A stretch of DNA of 64,000 bases from Meconema thalassinum (lineage: Eukaryota; Arthropoda; Insecta; Orthoptera; Tettigoniidae). The notes beneath the pieces are model-generated. The model searched no databases. It was given only the letters and a program-made list of their open reading frames with translations, and was not told the DNA's origin. The position numbers and the translations under genes were made by a program. This document shows positions 45,273 to 57,021 of the stretch, one piece after another. The stretch lies in contig OX336389.2 of NCBI GenBank assembly GCA_946902985.2, positions 131,289,572 through 131,353,571 of the forward strand, read 5' to 3'. Every line of letters begins with the position of its first letter. The stretch's first letter is position 1.

Positions 45273-45679
45273 ACTACTGAACAACTGCTCTTATATGTAT
45301 TAGACTATGAACATGATAGTAACATTTGTATTTTAAGTTTTAAGTTAAGTTTTTAAAATAGTAACGCCATAACTGTTGTTTTAAGGTGGGTAAAGAATAT
45401 TATAATTTACTACAATTTCTTTATTATATTAATATTAACATATTATAAAAAATTTAACCAATATTATTTGTTATGAGCTGATTGAATATTTTTGTGAATT
45501 ATTATTAGGGGCACTATATAAAATAATTGGAAGGTGAGAGATTGGACTGTATATTGTGTAAATTTAATTGTGTTTGTTAACATATATATTGTAAATATAA
45601 TTGGCACCTACCGACAAACGTAAGCTTGGTAGGACCAAAAATGTAAAACTGGACATAAATAAACAAACTGTAAACTACT

Positions 45680-45792
45680 ACTACAGACACCACAATAGCG
45701 CAGGTTATCAGATAAATTCTACACACTCCCAAGTACATGGGGATAAATGACCACGATGTTGCAAAGTCCCTAAATGAATTAACAACAATGTA
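45680..45792 (+). mobile_element. SINE family C tail fragment
   Basis: CAGGTTATCAGATAAATTCT, CCCAAGTACATGGGGATAAA and TGACCACGATGTTGCAAAGT, then AACAAC. Tail only. Confidence 0.6.
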
Positions 45793-47050
45793 CACGCTTT
45801 GTAGACTTCAACACCTTTGGCTAAGATGAACTTCAAAATATTCTGGTCGAAAAATTAACTCAAATATACCCACTATTTTGTGCAAGTAAATAGATAATAG
45901 AATCCGTAACAAGACTACAAATCACCTCACAGACTTCATTTTAACACTAAAATGTGCTGACGAACATTACATATTTTAAGGGGTGAATATACTTAAGTTG
46001 CCGATAATTATACCAAACTACTGCGAACTCTGTCAATACAATGTTATTCACGTAATTTATTTTACAGTAATATCACTCTCAAGTTTCATTGTGTGCGTTA
46101 TTTAAATGCGTAATTTTAAATTTTAATTCTATCTGTTTGCCCCCAAGATATTCAGGTTGGCAACATTATTCATGATCTGCGTAGAAAGTTAACAGCAGAC
46201 TGAGTGAAACTGTTCCATTTCTCACACCTCCACAATGAACAGGCTGTACACATGCATTAAAGTTGAACTAATTATCCTGACTCAACTTTTTCTGAAAACT
46301 GTGGTTCTGTCATGCAAGGTAGCGTTCTACAAACACAACAAATACACATTTCAAACGAAATAACTTAGCTGTGGAAAACGGGGCTGCAGTCGCAGTCAAA
46401 TGCACGTGGCAACGGGATTGTTTGTCATTCCTGGACCACCAGTTTTCTCTTTTGATTATTATCAGCATGGTAAGGCCAGAATTAATGAAATGTATTTCCC
46501 TGAAATTTTAAGTATATTTTCAGACAATTATACCATAGAATTTAAAAAAATCTATCCTAGCGATTATGCCCGGAAGGCCGAGCAACTACAAGAACGACTG
46601 CCACCCATTTTATAGCTTAACGATTGTATGGGATGCGTTGCCAGCGCGACGACACCCTCAGCCAAATTACCTTGGTTATTGGAAATGCAGTGCTACCTTT
46701 CTAATCAAGCTGCTACTCAATTTTCCTTACGAGGCTGAATTCACCACACGTTCCAACACTCGGTGAGACCTTAAGGCCTCGTAGGTAGGAGGCAAGCGAG
46801 CTTCCTACCACTGCTCTACGAGACCAGCTATTCACTAGTGTATATCAGATTTTCATTGATCGTAGTAGGAGGATCGTGTTTGATACTAAACGAACCCATT
46901 GGCACACCTTAATGTCTGAATTCTCTATTGAGTTGAAGTATTAGAGATACTCAACTAACAGGGGAGAGTGTGAACAAATCTTACATGCAAAATTAGGCAT
47001 AAAACTGGCACAAGACTACAAACGTGTCACATCGATTCATATATTGGTAG
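45793..47050. other. No recognisable gene
   Basis: AT-rich, no recognised domain. The stretch near 46760-46830 has palindromic GAGACC/GGTCTC pairs around TAGGAGG text but does not fold as a tRNA that I can support. Confidence 0.5.
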
Positions 47051-47053
47051 CTC

Positions 47054-47455
47054 ATCACCTCGTGATGTAGTGGCTAAAATTCTTGGTTGTCATCCCTGAG
47101 GACCGGGCACAATCCCCCGGCCCTGTCAAGAAGCTTAATTCAAGTCTGAAGGCTGGAACGGGGTTCACTCATCCTCATGAGGCAAAAATTAATTATTTTC
47201 CTACCTCAGCCATTCAAAAAGTGGTTCTCCATGGTTTCCCCACTTGAACTCCTGGCAAATATTGGAATGGATCAGTCATAACATAAGGCCACGGCCGTTT
47301 CCTTCCCAATTCTCACCTTAATTATTAATGCACACACTACTACAGTCGTCACAATAATACAGGTTATCGAACAAAATCCTACGCACACCCAAGTGCACTG
47401 CGCTGAATTACCACGATGTCCCAAGACCAAAAATTAAACAACAACGAAACATCAA
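47054..47455 (+). mobile_element. SINE family C, near full length
   Basis: Head CTCGTGATGTAGTGGCTAAA with a degraded B-box, GCCCTGTCAAGAAGCTTAAT, core, then CAGGTTATCGAACAAAATCC, CCAAGTGCACTGCGCTGAAT and TACCACGATGTCCCAAGACC with AACAAC at the end. The closest in-window relative of the fragment inside the polymerase palindrome. Confidence 0.7.
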
Positions 47456-47461
47456 CTGATA

Positions 47462-47845
47462 ATAATAATAATATAATATCGTATGGCCTCGGGTGCCTGG
47501 TGCAAGCTTTGTTAATTGACACCCAGAGGGTAGCTTGCATGTCGAATTTCGTCGTTCCTTTGAACGCTATGAAAGTCAAGGAGGTTAGATATCTAAACTC
47601 CTTGACACTACAGCGCTTTCAAGTAGAGAATGGAGGAACTTTGTGTTAGCGGAAAATCCCGAGATTAATTTTGCCATTGAACACGGCCTACTGAATTCAA
47701 ATGGGTTCTTTAACATGCCAACAACGTATGACATGAGTGTCGTGATTTTTGTCGCCTTCAAAAATCACTTACCACGACCAGGGGCGAACCTGCAATCTTG
47801 GGGTTGGTAGTCCGACACTATAACCACTCACCCACCGTGGCAAGC
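47462..47845 (-). mobile_element. tRNA-derived SINE family D (minus)
   Basis: On the minus strand: TGCCACGGTGGGTGAGTGGT (A-box region), a B-box-like AGGTTCGCCCCTGGTCGTGG, then AAGTGATTTTTGAAGGCGAC and a tail ending in TATTATTATT. Inverted relative of 53916-54282. Confidence 0.75.
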
Positions 47846-48754
47846 ATCAACTGATAAAAATAACTGACGTTAGTTTTAATCCTTAATCATTATTGGTTCT
47901 GACGGGTACAATATTAACGATTAAAAGTTAACAAACAAGATAAACGAAATCCGTAATTTAAACGATTAATGTTAATCGTTGACACATTTCGTCATTAATT
48001 CCAAGTCTGTTTCAGGCTACGCTTTCAGTTGCGTCTGGCAATTCTACTAGAATTCTACGTCAACCACTTGTGGAAAATATTAGATTTCCAATTTTGGGGA
48101 TTGGAAGTACAGTTAATGGCACACGACCAGACACAAATCACAATCCTAGCATGTGCTCGAAACAAGTGATGACTGAAACTCGATGAAATCCCAACAAATC
48201 ATTAATACGAGTACATAGAACTTCCCAAGCCGGGATTGAAACTAGGATCCTAATGCACTACACTACTTGTATACGTGGATATGAAGTTGGAAACTAATTA
48301 AGCTGTGACGACTGGAATACTGTCGTGACATGTTAACCTAGTTCAAGTATATCTGCGTACCACTTCGGAGAGTTGGTCTGCAAATTGACTGGTGGTACAA
48401 TACCCAACATAGGCAAAGCAAGAAGTGGTAAGTCACAACATTCTGTGATGTGGATAGATGTGGTGCATTTTGCAGCCTTTTATAAACTTCCTTAAATACA
48501 GGACATAAAGTACCATTGGTAAATGAATATGTTGCAAATGATGTGACATATAGCGCATAAGTGTCAGGAAAATAAGGATACTAGAGATGAGGAATGAGCG
48601 AGTTTGGTCACTTATTATCTATCATTCCTTAATTTGGATACGGATAATGTATATTGCAAACTAAGTTAAAGAACTCGGAAACGGTGCAGATTAACTCAAT
48701 CGTAAAGTGTTTCTTTGGACACTCTAACAGCATTTGGTCATTCGAATACTGCAA
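47846..48754. other. No recognisable gene
   Basis: Nothing coding. A possible decayed tRNA-like antisense head near 48225-48290 is too weak to call. Confidence 0.5.
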
Positions 48755-48968
48755 TCATCATCATCTTTCTTCGGCTTTTCCCAATTAATTGGGGTCACCG
48801 GAGCCAACCAGGCTCATTTTTTGTTTTGGCCGGGGATTTAAGGTCGGATGCCCTTCCTGACACCACGTGATTTTTCAGGTGAAAATTCCACCCCGCTGTC
48901 ACCGGGATTCGAACCCCGGTCGTCCGGGTGAAAGACGAGCAGCTAAGCCACTGCGCCATCACGCTCCC
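48755..48968 (-). mobile_element. tRNA-derived SINE family E (minus)
   Basis: On the minus strand: GGGAGCGTGATGGCGCAGTG (A-box region), CCGGGGTTCGAATCCCGGTG (perfect B-box), a roughly 100-bp body and a GATGATGATT tail. Short, well preserved. Confidence 0.8.
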
Positions 48969-49614
48969 CCATTCGAATACTGCAATGTTTTATCAAATTT
49001 GAATTGTAATTAGCGAAGAAAGCAAGTTCTTTAACCACCTACTCTCTCAATTGTTTCTCAAGTCTGACAGTGATACCATAGTAGGTCTGTAGTGACTCTG
49101 GGTCTATTAATTGTTCAGTGTGGGCGTATCATCACCTAAGAGAAAACATTTCGTAGTTGTGGTTTGCCCGTTAGCCGGTCTTGATCCTAAAAGAACAATT
49201 GACAATATCCGGGTTCTGTTCCTGGAAAATACCTCCAAAAATCATTGCCGAGCAACTAACAAATGTCATTTACGTGTTACTGTTCCTTGAGTAATACGAA
49301 ATCAATATGCTTTTATTGAATTTTTTCTTAATAATGAACCTATTTACACGTGTGAATGATGGACGGCGTGCAGATATTTTTCTCAAGAAACATTTTCCAA
49401 AGTGAACAGTTGCATCCGCCATAATGTTGGCTGTAGGCTTTCTTCTGATTACTATCAATCCGTTGAAATATCAAATACTCGTTCACAATGAATTTACAAA
49501 TATTACTTGTATATAAATTCACTATACTTTTGATTTTTACTAATAAAAAGTTACTTTCTTCGATAACTAGAATAGATAGGGTTAGAAATAAAACAGTTGT
49601 GTACCTTTGCAGAA
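48969..49614. other. No recognisable gene
   Basis: Nothing recognised. Confidence 0.5.
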
Positions 49615-50880
49615 TCAGCCAATGGCATATCTCCAATAGTTTCCCTTGGGATGACGACCAACTGACGTATATCACCAATATTTCTCCTTGGGATGACGAC
49701 CAACTTACGAAAATCACCAATATTGTGCCTTGGGATGACGACCAACTTACGAATATCACCAATATTTTGCCTTGTGATGACGGCCAAGATACGTACTGTA
49801 TATTACCAATATTTTCCCTTGGGGTTACGACCAACTGACGTATATCACCAATATTTCCCCTTGATATGACGACCAACTTACGAATATCACCAATAAAGTG
49901 CCTAGGGATGAAGACCAACTGACGTGAATCACCAATATTTTCCCTTGGGGTTACGACCAACTGACGATGTACAGTATCACCAATATTTTCCCTTGGGGTT
50001 ACGACCAACTGACGTACTGTATATTATCAATATTTTCCCTTGGGATGACGACCAACTGACGATATATCACCAATACTTTCCCTTGGGATGACGACCAACT
50101 GATGTGAATCACCAATATTTTCCCTTGGGATGACGACCAACTGACGTAGTCCTAATCACCATTATTTTCCCTTGGTAGGACGACCAACTGACGTAGTCTC
50201 TACCACCAATATTTTCCCTTAAGATGACGACCAACTGACGATATATCACCAATACTTTCCCTTGGGATGACGACCAACTGACAATATATCGTCAATACCT
50301 TCCCTTAAGATGACGACCAACTGACGATATATCACCAATACTTTCCCTTGGGATGATGACCAACTGAAGATATATCACCAATACTTTCCCTTGGGGTGAC
50401 GACCAACTGACGATATATCACCAATACTTTCCCTTGGGGTGACGACCAACTGACAATATATCACCAATACTTTCCCTTGGGGTGACGACCAACTGACGAT
50501 ATATCACCAATACTTTCCCTTGGGGTGACGACCAACTGACGATATATCACCATTATTTTCCTTTGGGATGATGACCAACTGACGTAGTCTTAATCACAAT
50601 TATTTTCTCTTGGGATGACGACCAACTGACGTAGTCTCTATCACCAATATTTTCCCTTGAGATGACGACCAACTGACGATATATCACCAATACTTTCCCT
50701 TGGGATGACGACCAACTGACAATATATCGTCAATACCTTCCCTTGGGATGTCGACCAACTGACGATATATTGTCCAAACTTACCCTTGGGATGACGACCA
50801 AGTGACAATATATCGCCAGTATTTTCCCTTGGGATGACGATCAATTGACGATGTATCGCCAATCCAACTGACGATAAATG
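49615..50880. repeat. ~43-bp minisatellite, nearly 30 units
   Basis: The unit is ATCACCAATATTTTCCCTTG plus GGATGACGACCAACTGACG and a variable 4-8-bp part (TATAT, ATATAT, TAGTCT). Unit length drifts 41-46 bp. Open frames such as the 222-codon one on the minus strand come from the repeat. Confidence 0.92.
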
Positions 50881-50929
50881 GTTCATTTCATATTAAATAC
50901 TGCAACCATATGATAGAATAACTACATAA

Positions 50930-50953
50930 TAATAATAATAATAATAATAATAA
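50930..50953. repeat. (TAA)n microsatellite, left flank of Helitron
   Basis: ATAATAATAATAATAATAAT tract. The same motif resumes after the Helitron at 52302, so the element sits inside it. Confidence 0.85.
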
Positions 50954-52301
50954 TCTATACTAATATAATAAAGCTGAAGAGTTTGTGTGTTTGTGTGTTT
51001 AAACGCTCTAATCTCTGGAACTACCAATCCGATTCCAAAAATTCTTTTTTTATGATAGCCAGATTCAAGAGGAATAGTTTAGGCTATCTAGCATTAGGCT
51101 ACACCTCTCAGGTAACCTTAAAGATTGATTTTTGTTCAGTAAGTCGGTAGAAGAAGCGCTCCCGAACAGCTCTATTCGCATGCGCTGGCGTTATGGTTAG
51201 TGATACGTACACCGTTTCACCGATCTGAACAAAAATTTGTATACTTACCCTTTGGAACCCAGCGAGTAACACTGCCTACATGAAATTTATGAAAGACCAG
51301 TCCATTCAATGCATTTAGGCCCTTTATCACAAATCTACACCGTTTCTCCTAATTGCACCAAATTTTACATACACTTTGAAACCCTGCTGGTAACACAGTC
51401 CATTTGATATTTTGGACAACGCTCTCCATTCCCTACAATTAGAATAACAGACAATATGAACTTGAAAACTACATATTAAGGCCCTAGAACCATTCATGTA
51501 CGTAGTAGTGTAACTGTAAGAATATTTTAACAAATATATTGTTGACTCACAAAGCGGGCTGTGTCACGCCGCCCCTACCAGTGTTCTGGTGCAGAATTGT
51601 GAAAATAGTTGCGTCTTGCACTGTTTATGAATTGCAGTCACGGGGAGCAATTAGTGCAAAAATATGTCATAGGCCCCTTAAAACAGTTACCATAATGAAA
51701 ATATTATGGCTCTGTATAAGTGCAATGGTGTTGGTGCAGTACATTGAGGTTACCAGCTGCAATAAGCGTTGGTGCTTTCAAATTTACCTTAATTTATTCC
51801 GAACCTTATCGTTAAGCGCTTTGTGGCGATAAATGATACTATTGCTACCTCAGGAGCTCGGGACAGCCAAAGTTTTCCAAAGCGTTCTGATTATTTTCCT
51901 ACAGCGCTATGCGACTAAAGATGACACTATTGGTCTCTGCATTTCTAACAGCCAATGAGATATAGGCCCTAGGCAGTGTCTTTTATTTCATTTACTCCTC
52001 TTTCTAATCATTTTTTTAAATTTGTGTGTAAATTACATGTGTCAGTGCTGTAGTTAGTAAATAGCTGTTTCCCTATTCATAATTACCATTATTATCATTA
52101 CAGGAAAATGACCTGAATGTTACGTCCATTATACTTTACAACTTATCACCCCCACTACAACCACCACCACCACCACAAAAAGTTATATTTTTAAAATATT
52201 TGTTTCTGTTAGATAAGTATCATGTGTCGGTTCTGTAGTAGTATTCATGATCATCCATAAAACTAATAATTCCACCGGGCGAAGCCGGGCACTACTGCTA
52301 G
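50954..52301 (+). mobile_element. Non-autonomous Helitron, second family
   Basis: The 5' end TCTATACTAATATAATAAAG follows A. The 3' end is a CCGGGCGAAGCCGGG hairpin and CACTACTGCTAG before T. 1348 bp, no Rep or helicase. It contains a short TAGGCCCCTTAAAACAG SINE-tail trace near 51670. Confidence 0.85.
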
Positions 52302-52334
52302 TAATAATAATATATGTATTCTTTACGGCCAACT

Positions 52335-52986
52335 ATGGACCACGTTTGACAGCTTTTACATTATTTGTTTTCTTCACTCTCGGCCAGTATCTCTTCATCC
52401 CCTCTCCAACTTCCTTCTTCTGTTCCTCCGTGCAAGATCTTCCTATCCTCACTGACAACTCCCCTGTCTCCTGGAAACCTGCAAACTCCTTAAATAGCCG
52501 TCTAAATCGCTCTCTGTCCATTATTTCTTCTTCTTTCACCAACATCCGGTCCAAGTCCAATCTCACTTCCCGAAACCATTTCGGTTTCGTCTTTCTCTTC
52601 CTGAAGAATTCAAAAATCCTCTTTGTCAATCTGGCATTGTTCATCCTCACCAAGTGTCCATAAAACGGTATTCTCCTTTTTATCATTTTCGAAGTGAAAT
52701 GCCATGTCCTGTGGTTCGGATTCCACGTAAAAAGGAGGTCCCGTGGCTCATAATCACAAGATTCACGGTCACGTAAAACTACAATCTTCCTTCCTTCTTT
52801 TCTCCTTTTTATCCTTAGGGCTACGACTCCTTCTGTCTTCAGGTATAGTTCTTTGTTATGTTTGAGTCTCCTCTCTCCATCCCTGATATTTGGGCCTAGG
52901 ATTTTTCGGAGCATTTTCCTTTCCCTCTTTCGGATGTCTTCGAGGCCACCCTTCCCAATCATATCTAGTGTTTCTGCTGCATACAT
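52335..52986 (-). pseudogene. LINE fragment, region downstream of reverse transcriptase
   Basis: The open frame contains ERKMLRKILGP, then FYGHLVRMNNARLTKRIFEF. The LINE at 59790-61640 has ERKIIRKILGP and FYGHIMRLDDNRLTKKI. The RT catalytic part is missing, so it is 5'-truncated, as is usual for LINE copies. An uninterrupted 217 codons suggests a moderately young insertion. It begins beside an (AAT)n run. Confidence 0.75.
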
Positions 52987-52987
52987 T

Positions 52988-52988
52988 C

Positions 52989-53036
<48 letters not shown>
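52988..53036. repeat. (AAT)n microsatellite
   Basis: About 16 AAT units. Confidence 0.9.
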
Positions 53037-53039
53037 GCA

Positions 53040-53915
53040 AAAGGTATTAAAAACGCGATAATTTGAGGGGTGACATGGCAACATGCCTCTAACAAATAAT
53101 ACAATACAATTCTGTGTGAACTAGCGACTTAAAATATCTCCAACTACGGTAGTGTCAATTTGCTATGGGCTACCACGAGTCTCGAATGTGCATTCTAAAG
53201 TAACATTTTGAACAAGTCAGGCTCAACGGCATGAATGTATCCTATTTAGCACTAAGGAAACAAGCGAGCAAAATTAGACCTGTTGATGGTCTAATGGATA
53301 CACAATACTCATACGATAGATCTGCGCAGATTTTTGATGTTTGATTTTTGATAGGCGGAAAAATAACGAAACGCATGTCATACGATGTTGGTATGATAGG
53401 TTGCAATGAAATTTCTTACAACCTAATGATATGACTATCATATACTGCCGAAATTTTTCTTTGTAAGGTAGTGTAAAAATAAAGAGAAAAAGAATATTGT
53501 TAGAACACGTGATAAAGCATCCGACCACTTGTTCGACCTGTAGCAATGCAATGATATTATATCCCATACATGTCTTGAGCTGGAGAAAAGGCTCGCGCTT
53601 TTTTTTTATAAATAGGTAACATATGTGTTATGTAAATTTTATGTTGCTATTGTTATGGTTAGCTGCCAATGTCTTACAGATAATTCTAGTTAGCATAAAC
53701 AGTGTAGCAACGCTGAATTCAGTAACAATAAAACACATACATTGCATATTTTTAATAACGTAATATTCTCTCGTTCTTGAGAGAAAATATTTCCAGTCCT
53801 AACCTCGTATCGCAATAACACAGAATGAAAATTGTAGGGGAAAATAGGGTAGGCTGCTCTATTACCAAAGTAGGACAACAGGTATCTTTGGTCTCTTGGC
53901 AGAACAGCAGAAACG
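53040..53915. other. No gene; partial SINE family D near 53275-53400
   Basis: TTTTGATAGGCGGAAAAATA and CGCATGTCATACGATGTTGG match the body of family D at 54008-54056. The rest is unrecognised. Confidence 0.5.
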
Positions 53916-54276
53916 ATCTTGCCACGGTGCGTGAGTGGTTAACGTGTCGGTCTACTAACCCCAAGCTTGCAGGTTCGCTTCTGGCCGTGGTAAGTGATTT
54001 TTGATTTTTGATCGGCGGCAAAAATTACGACACGCATGTCGTACGATGTTGGCATGTCAAAGAATCGTGTCCATAATGGCAAAATTAATCTCGGGGGTTT
54101 CCGCCAACATAAAGTTCCTCATTTCTCTACTAGAAAGCGGTATAGTGTTCAAGAAGCTTAGATACCTAAACCTCCTTGACTTTCATAGTGTTTCAAGGAA
54201 CAACGAAATTCGACATGCAAGCTACCCTCTGAGTGTCAAATAACAAAGCTTGCACCCGGCATACGAGGCCATACGA

Positions 54277-54282
<6 letters not shown>
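53916..54282 (+). mobile_element. tRNA-derived SINE family D
   Basis: TTGCCACGGTGCGTGAGTGG, TTAACGTGTCGGTCTACTAA, a B-box-like AGGTTCGCTTCTGGCCGTGG, and a body ending GGCCATACGATATTATTATT. Inverted relative at 47462-47845. Confidence 0.75.

Positions 54283-54324
<42 letters not shown>
54281..54324. repeat. (ATT)n microsatellite / SINE tail
   Basis: About 14 ATT units, continuous with the SINE family D tail. Confidence 0.9.
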
Positions 54325-54442
54325 TGAAGAACCGCAATGAATACTGTGCTACTGCTGATATTGCTTAGAATTACTACCATAACACAATATCGATTCATAA
54401 GACAGACGAATATTTCTATTTAAGTCATTATTTTCTCCATAT

Positions 54443-54777
54443 AGAAGCCTCCGTGGCTTAGGCGGCAGCACGCCGGCCTCTCACCGCTGGAACCGTGGTT
54501 CAAATCCCGGTCACTCCATGTGAGATCTGTGCTGGACAAAACGGAGGCAGACAGGTTTTTCTCCGGGTACTCCGGTTTTCCCTGTCAAAATTTCATTCCA
54601 GCAACACTCTCCACTATCATTTCATTTCATCTGTCATTCATTTAATCATTGCCCCAGAGGAGTGCGTCAGGCCTCGGCAGCCGGCACAGTTCATATCCTC
54701 GCCGCTAGATGGGGACTTCATTCATTCCATTCCTGACCCGGTCGGAGACTGGAAGCAGGCTGTGGATTTTCATTTTC
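54443..54777 (+). mobile_element. SINE family B, copy 2, with 13-bp target duplication
   Basis: GAAGCCTCCGTGGCTTAGGC, B-box-like GTGGTTCAAATCCCGG, CTCCGGGTACTCCGG, GCCGCTAGATGGGGACTTC, tail TGTGGATTTTCATTTTC. ATTTTCTCCATAT at 54430-54442 recurs at 54778-54790. Confidence 0.85.
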
Positions 54778-54854
54778 ATTTTCTCCATATCCGCAGGGGT
54801 ATTTTCGGTTTGCTATAAAATTACAGGATTTTAACGCCTCATTGTATACCACCG

Positions 54855-55240
54855 TCAGTATCAGGTACAATATGAAAATAAACAAGAACGAAATCGAAAT
54901 CCTGGTTGTGAGCAGGTATAGATCAAAGTTTCGGATGGGCACAGACTTGAGAATGTGAAGGAGTTCACCTATCTTGGAAGTTAAATTACATCAGATTCAC
55001 GTAGTATAAAAGAACTACTGTGAAGAGTAAATCAGGCAAAGGCAGCCTGAAACAGAAAGCGAAAGATCTTTACTTGATCTACCAACAAAAGAGATCTCAG
55101 AAAACAACTCAACAAAACCTTCGTATGGAGTGTTTGCCTTTACAGAAGTGAAGCCTGGACAATTGGATTTGAGGGGAAGGAAAGAATCGATATTTTTCAG
55201 ATGTGGAGCTACCACCAGATGCTAAGGATTTAGTGGATAT
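54855..55240 (+). pseudogene. Non-LTR retrotransposon fragment (post-RT region), decayed
   Basis: Reading across frames: KINKNEIEILVVSR, EFTYLGS, a KKRKIFT/STNKRDLRK-like run, IKTFVWSV, LYRSEAWTIG, ERIDIFQMWSYHQMLRI. This is the usual text after the RT palm in many LINE families (VWSV.LYG.E.WT...R...FEMW..RRML.I.W). Several stops and shifts are present. A different LINE family from 59790-61640. Confidence 0.7.
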
Positions 55241-55314
55241 ACAAGAAAATGACTTACTGATTTCCATGGTTAATTGAGAAGAAAACTTGATATTTTAAAA
55301 GCGAGCCAGGACTT

Positions 55315-57021
55315 ATTAGCCTACTTTTCACATTTTGCAAAAATGAGGAAAAAGTAGACTTATGAGATCGATCCGGGAAAATGTGTGTCTGTCTGTCTGT
55401 CTATCTGTCTGGCTGTGTGTGTGTCCCCCCCCCCTATCAACTCCTAAACGGCTGCAGCAATCAAAACCAGATTTAGTATGACTAAAGATGTGCACCGGAA
55501 TATCTCACGTCCATATTTGAAAATGATGTCAGTGCTACCAACTGCTGAAAAAACGCACTAGAAATTTGAGCTCCATGTTGGATATCTTGCAAGGTATGCA
55601 TGGGAGCTATTCCAAAATTGGCACACATGTAGATAAGACTATTTCAGTTGAATTTCTAGGAGGCCAATCATGACAGTGTTGCCAAAATAATTTTAAGCCT
55701 TCTGATAGGTCCAATGTTTAAATGCATATAACTTCTACACTATCAATTGGATTTCAACCAAATTTTGTATGTAATATCTGTACATAAACAGATATGACTG
55801 AGCGTATTCTTAAGAGCCACCAGGGCTGCCAACTGTTATTAATAGCTCTCTCTATTTTTTTATCCAAATACCAATATATCAGAAAGTATGCAAGCTAACA
55901 GATTTAAACTATGCACACGTATATTTTGACATTTTGGATTAATTTGGAGTAACTTATATATGTCAGTTCTACCAACATGATTATAAGCCTGCTGATAGTA
56001 CCAATTTTTAAATACATGTAACTTCTATACTATCAGTTGGATTTCAACCAAATTTCGTATGTGCTATGTGTACCATAACAGATATGACTATAAGTATTGT
56101 TAAGAGCAATCAGGGCTGCCAATAAATGCTGTCTATTTTTTTTTTCCTAATATCAATATATCGAAGCCTCCGTGGCTAAGGCGGCAGCACGCCGGCCTCT
56201 CACCGCTGGGTCCGTGGTTCAAATCCCGGTCACTCCATGTGAGATCTGTGCTGGACAAAACGGAGGCAGACAGGTTTTTCTCCGGGTACTCCGGTTTTTC
56301 CTGTCAACATTTCATTCCAGCAACACTCTCCACTATCATTTCATTTCATCTGTCATTCATGTAATCATTGCCCCAGAGGAGTGCGTCAGGCCTCGGCAGC
56401 CGGCACAGTTCATATCCTCGCCGCTAGATGGGGGCTCCATTCATTCCATTCCTGACCCGGTCGGAGACTGGAAACAGGCTGTGGATTTTCATTTTCATCA
56501 ATATATCAGAAAGTAACTTATGCAAGCCAACAGCTCTATACTTTGCACACGTATAGCACCTGACATTTTAGATTAATTTTGAGTAATTAATACAAGGCAG
56601 TGCTGCCAACATGATTCTATGCCTGCTGATATGTCCAATTTTAAAATACATGTAACTTCTATACTAACAAATGGATTTCATAAAAAATTGGCACAACAAG
56701 ATATCATAACATGACATTGTTGCCAACATGCTTTTACGCGTGCTGATAGATCCAGTGTCTAACTGCATGTAATGTCCATTGGACTTCAACCAAATTTTGT
56801 ATTCTGTACCTTAAGAGATGGAACTAAGAATATATTCAGTCACCAGGGCTGCCAACTGTAGTGCTCTGTTAGGCTACATTATACCAGGTATATTTTGAAC
56901 TAATTAGATATTTCGATATTACCAACTTAATTTCGTCATTATTCTAGATAAGTTCATATTCTGTAGAATAATCATTGGCATGAAAAGTAGGCTGTATAGT
57001 TCTTTACGGAACTTCTTGTAT
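55315..57021 (-). mobile_element. Repeat family A, copy 3, interrupted by a SINE
   Basis: Reverse orientation: TTAGCCTACTTTTCACATTT at 55316 and GCATGAAAAGTAGGCT ending 56993, followed by the inverted GTTCTTTACGGAACTTCTTG. The interior matches copies 1 and 2. A SINE B occupies 56163-56496. Confidence 0.8.
56163..56496 (+). mobile_element. SINE family B, copy 3, nested, with 11-bp target duplication
   Basis: Same sequence as 54443-54777. ATCAATATATC at 56152-56162 recurs at 56497-56507. It is inserted in repeat family A and so is younger than that copy. Confidence 0.88.

Noticed and set aside
46760..46830. A possible small RNA or tRNA (GAGACC...GGTCTC pairing)
   Set aside because: No A or B box and no consistent stem set.
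7140..49000. tRNA-like sequences with good B boxes (7140, 28900, 31200, 38220, 48910)
   Set aside because: Each has a SINE body, tail or target duplication. None closes a full cloverleaf with an acceptor stem that I could support, so I call them SINEs, not tRNA genes.
49340..50008. A 222-codon frame and its opposite-strand partner
   Set aside because: Both run along the 43-bp minisatellite and break as unit length drifts.
49615..50880. CRISPR-like regular repeats
   Set aside because: Linkers are only 4-8 bp and the setting is eukaryotic repeat DNA. This is a minisatellite.
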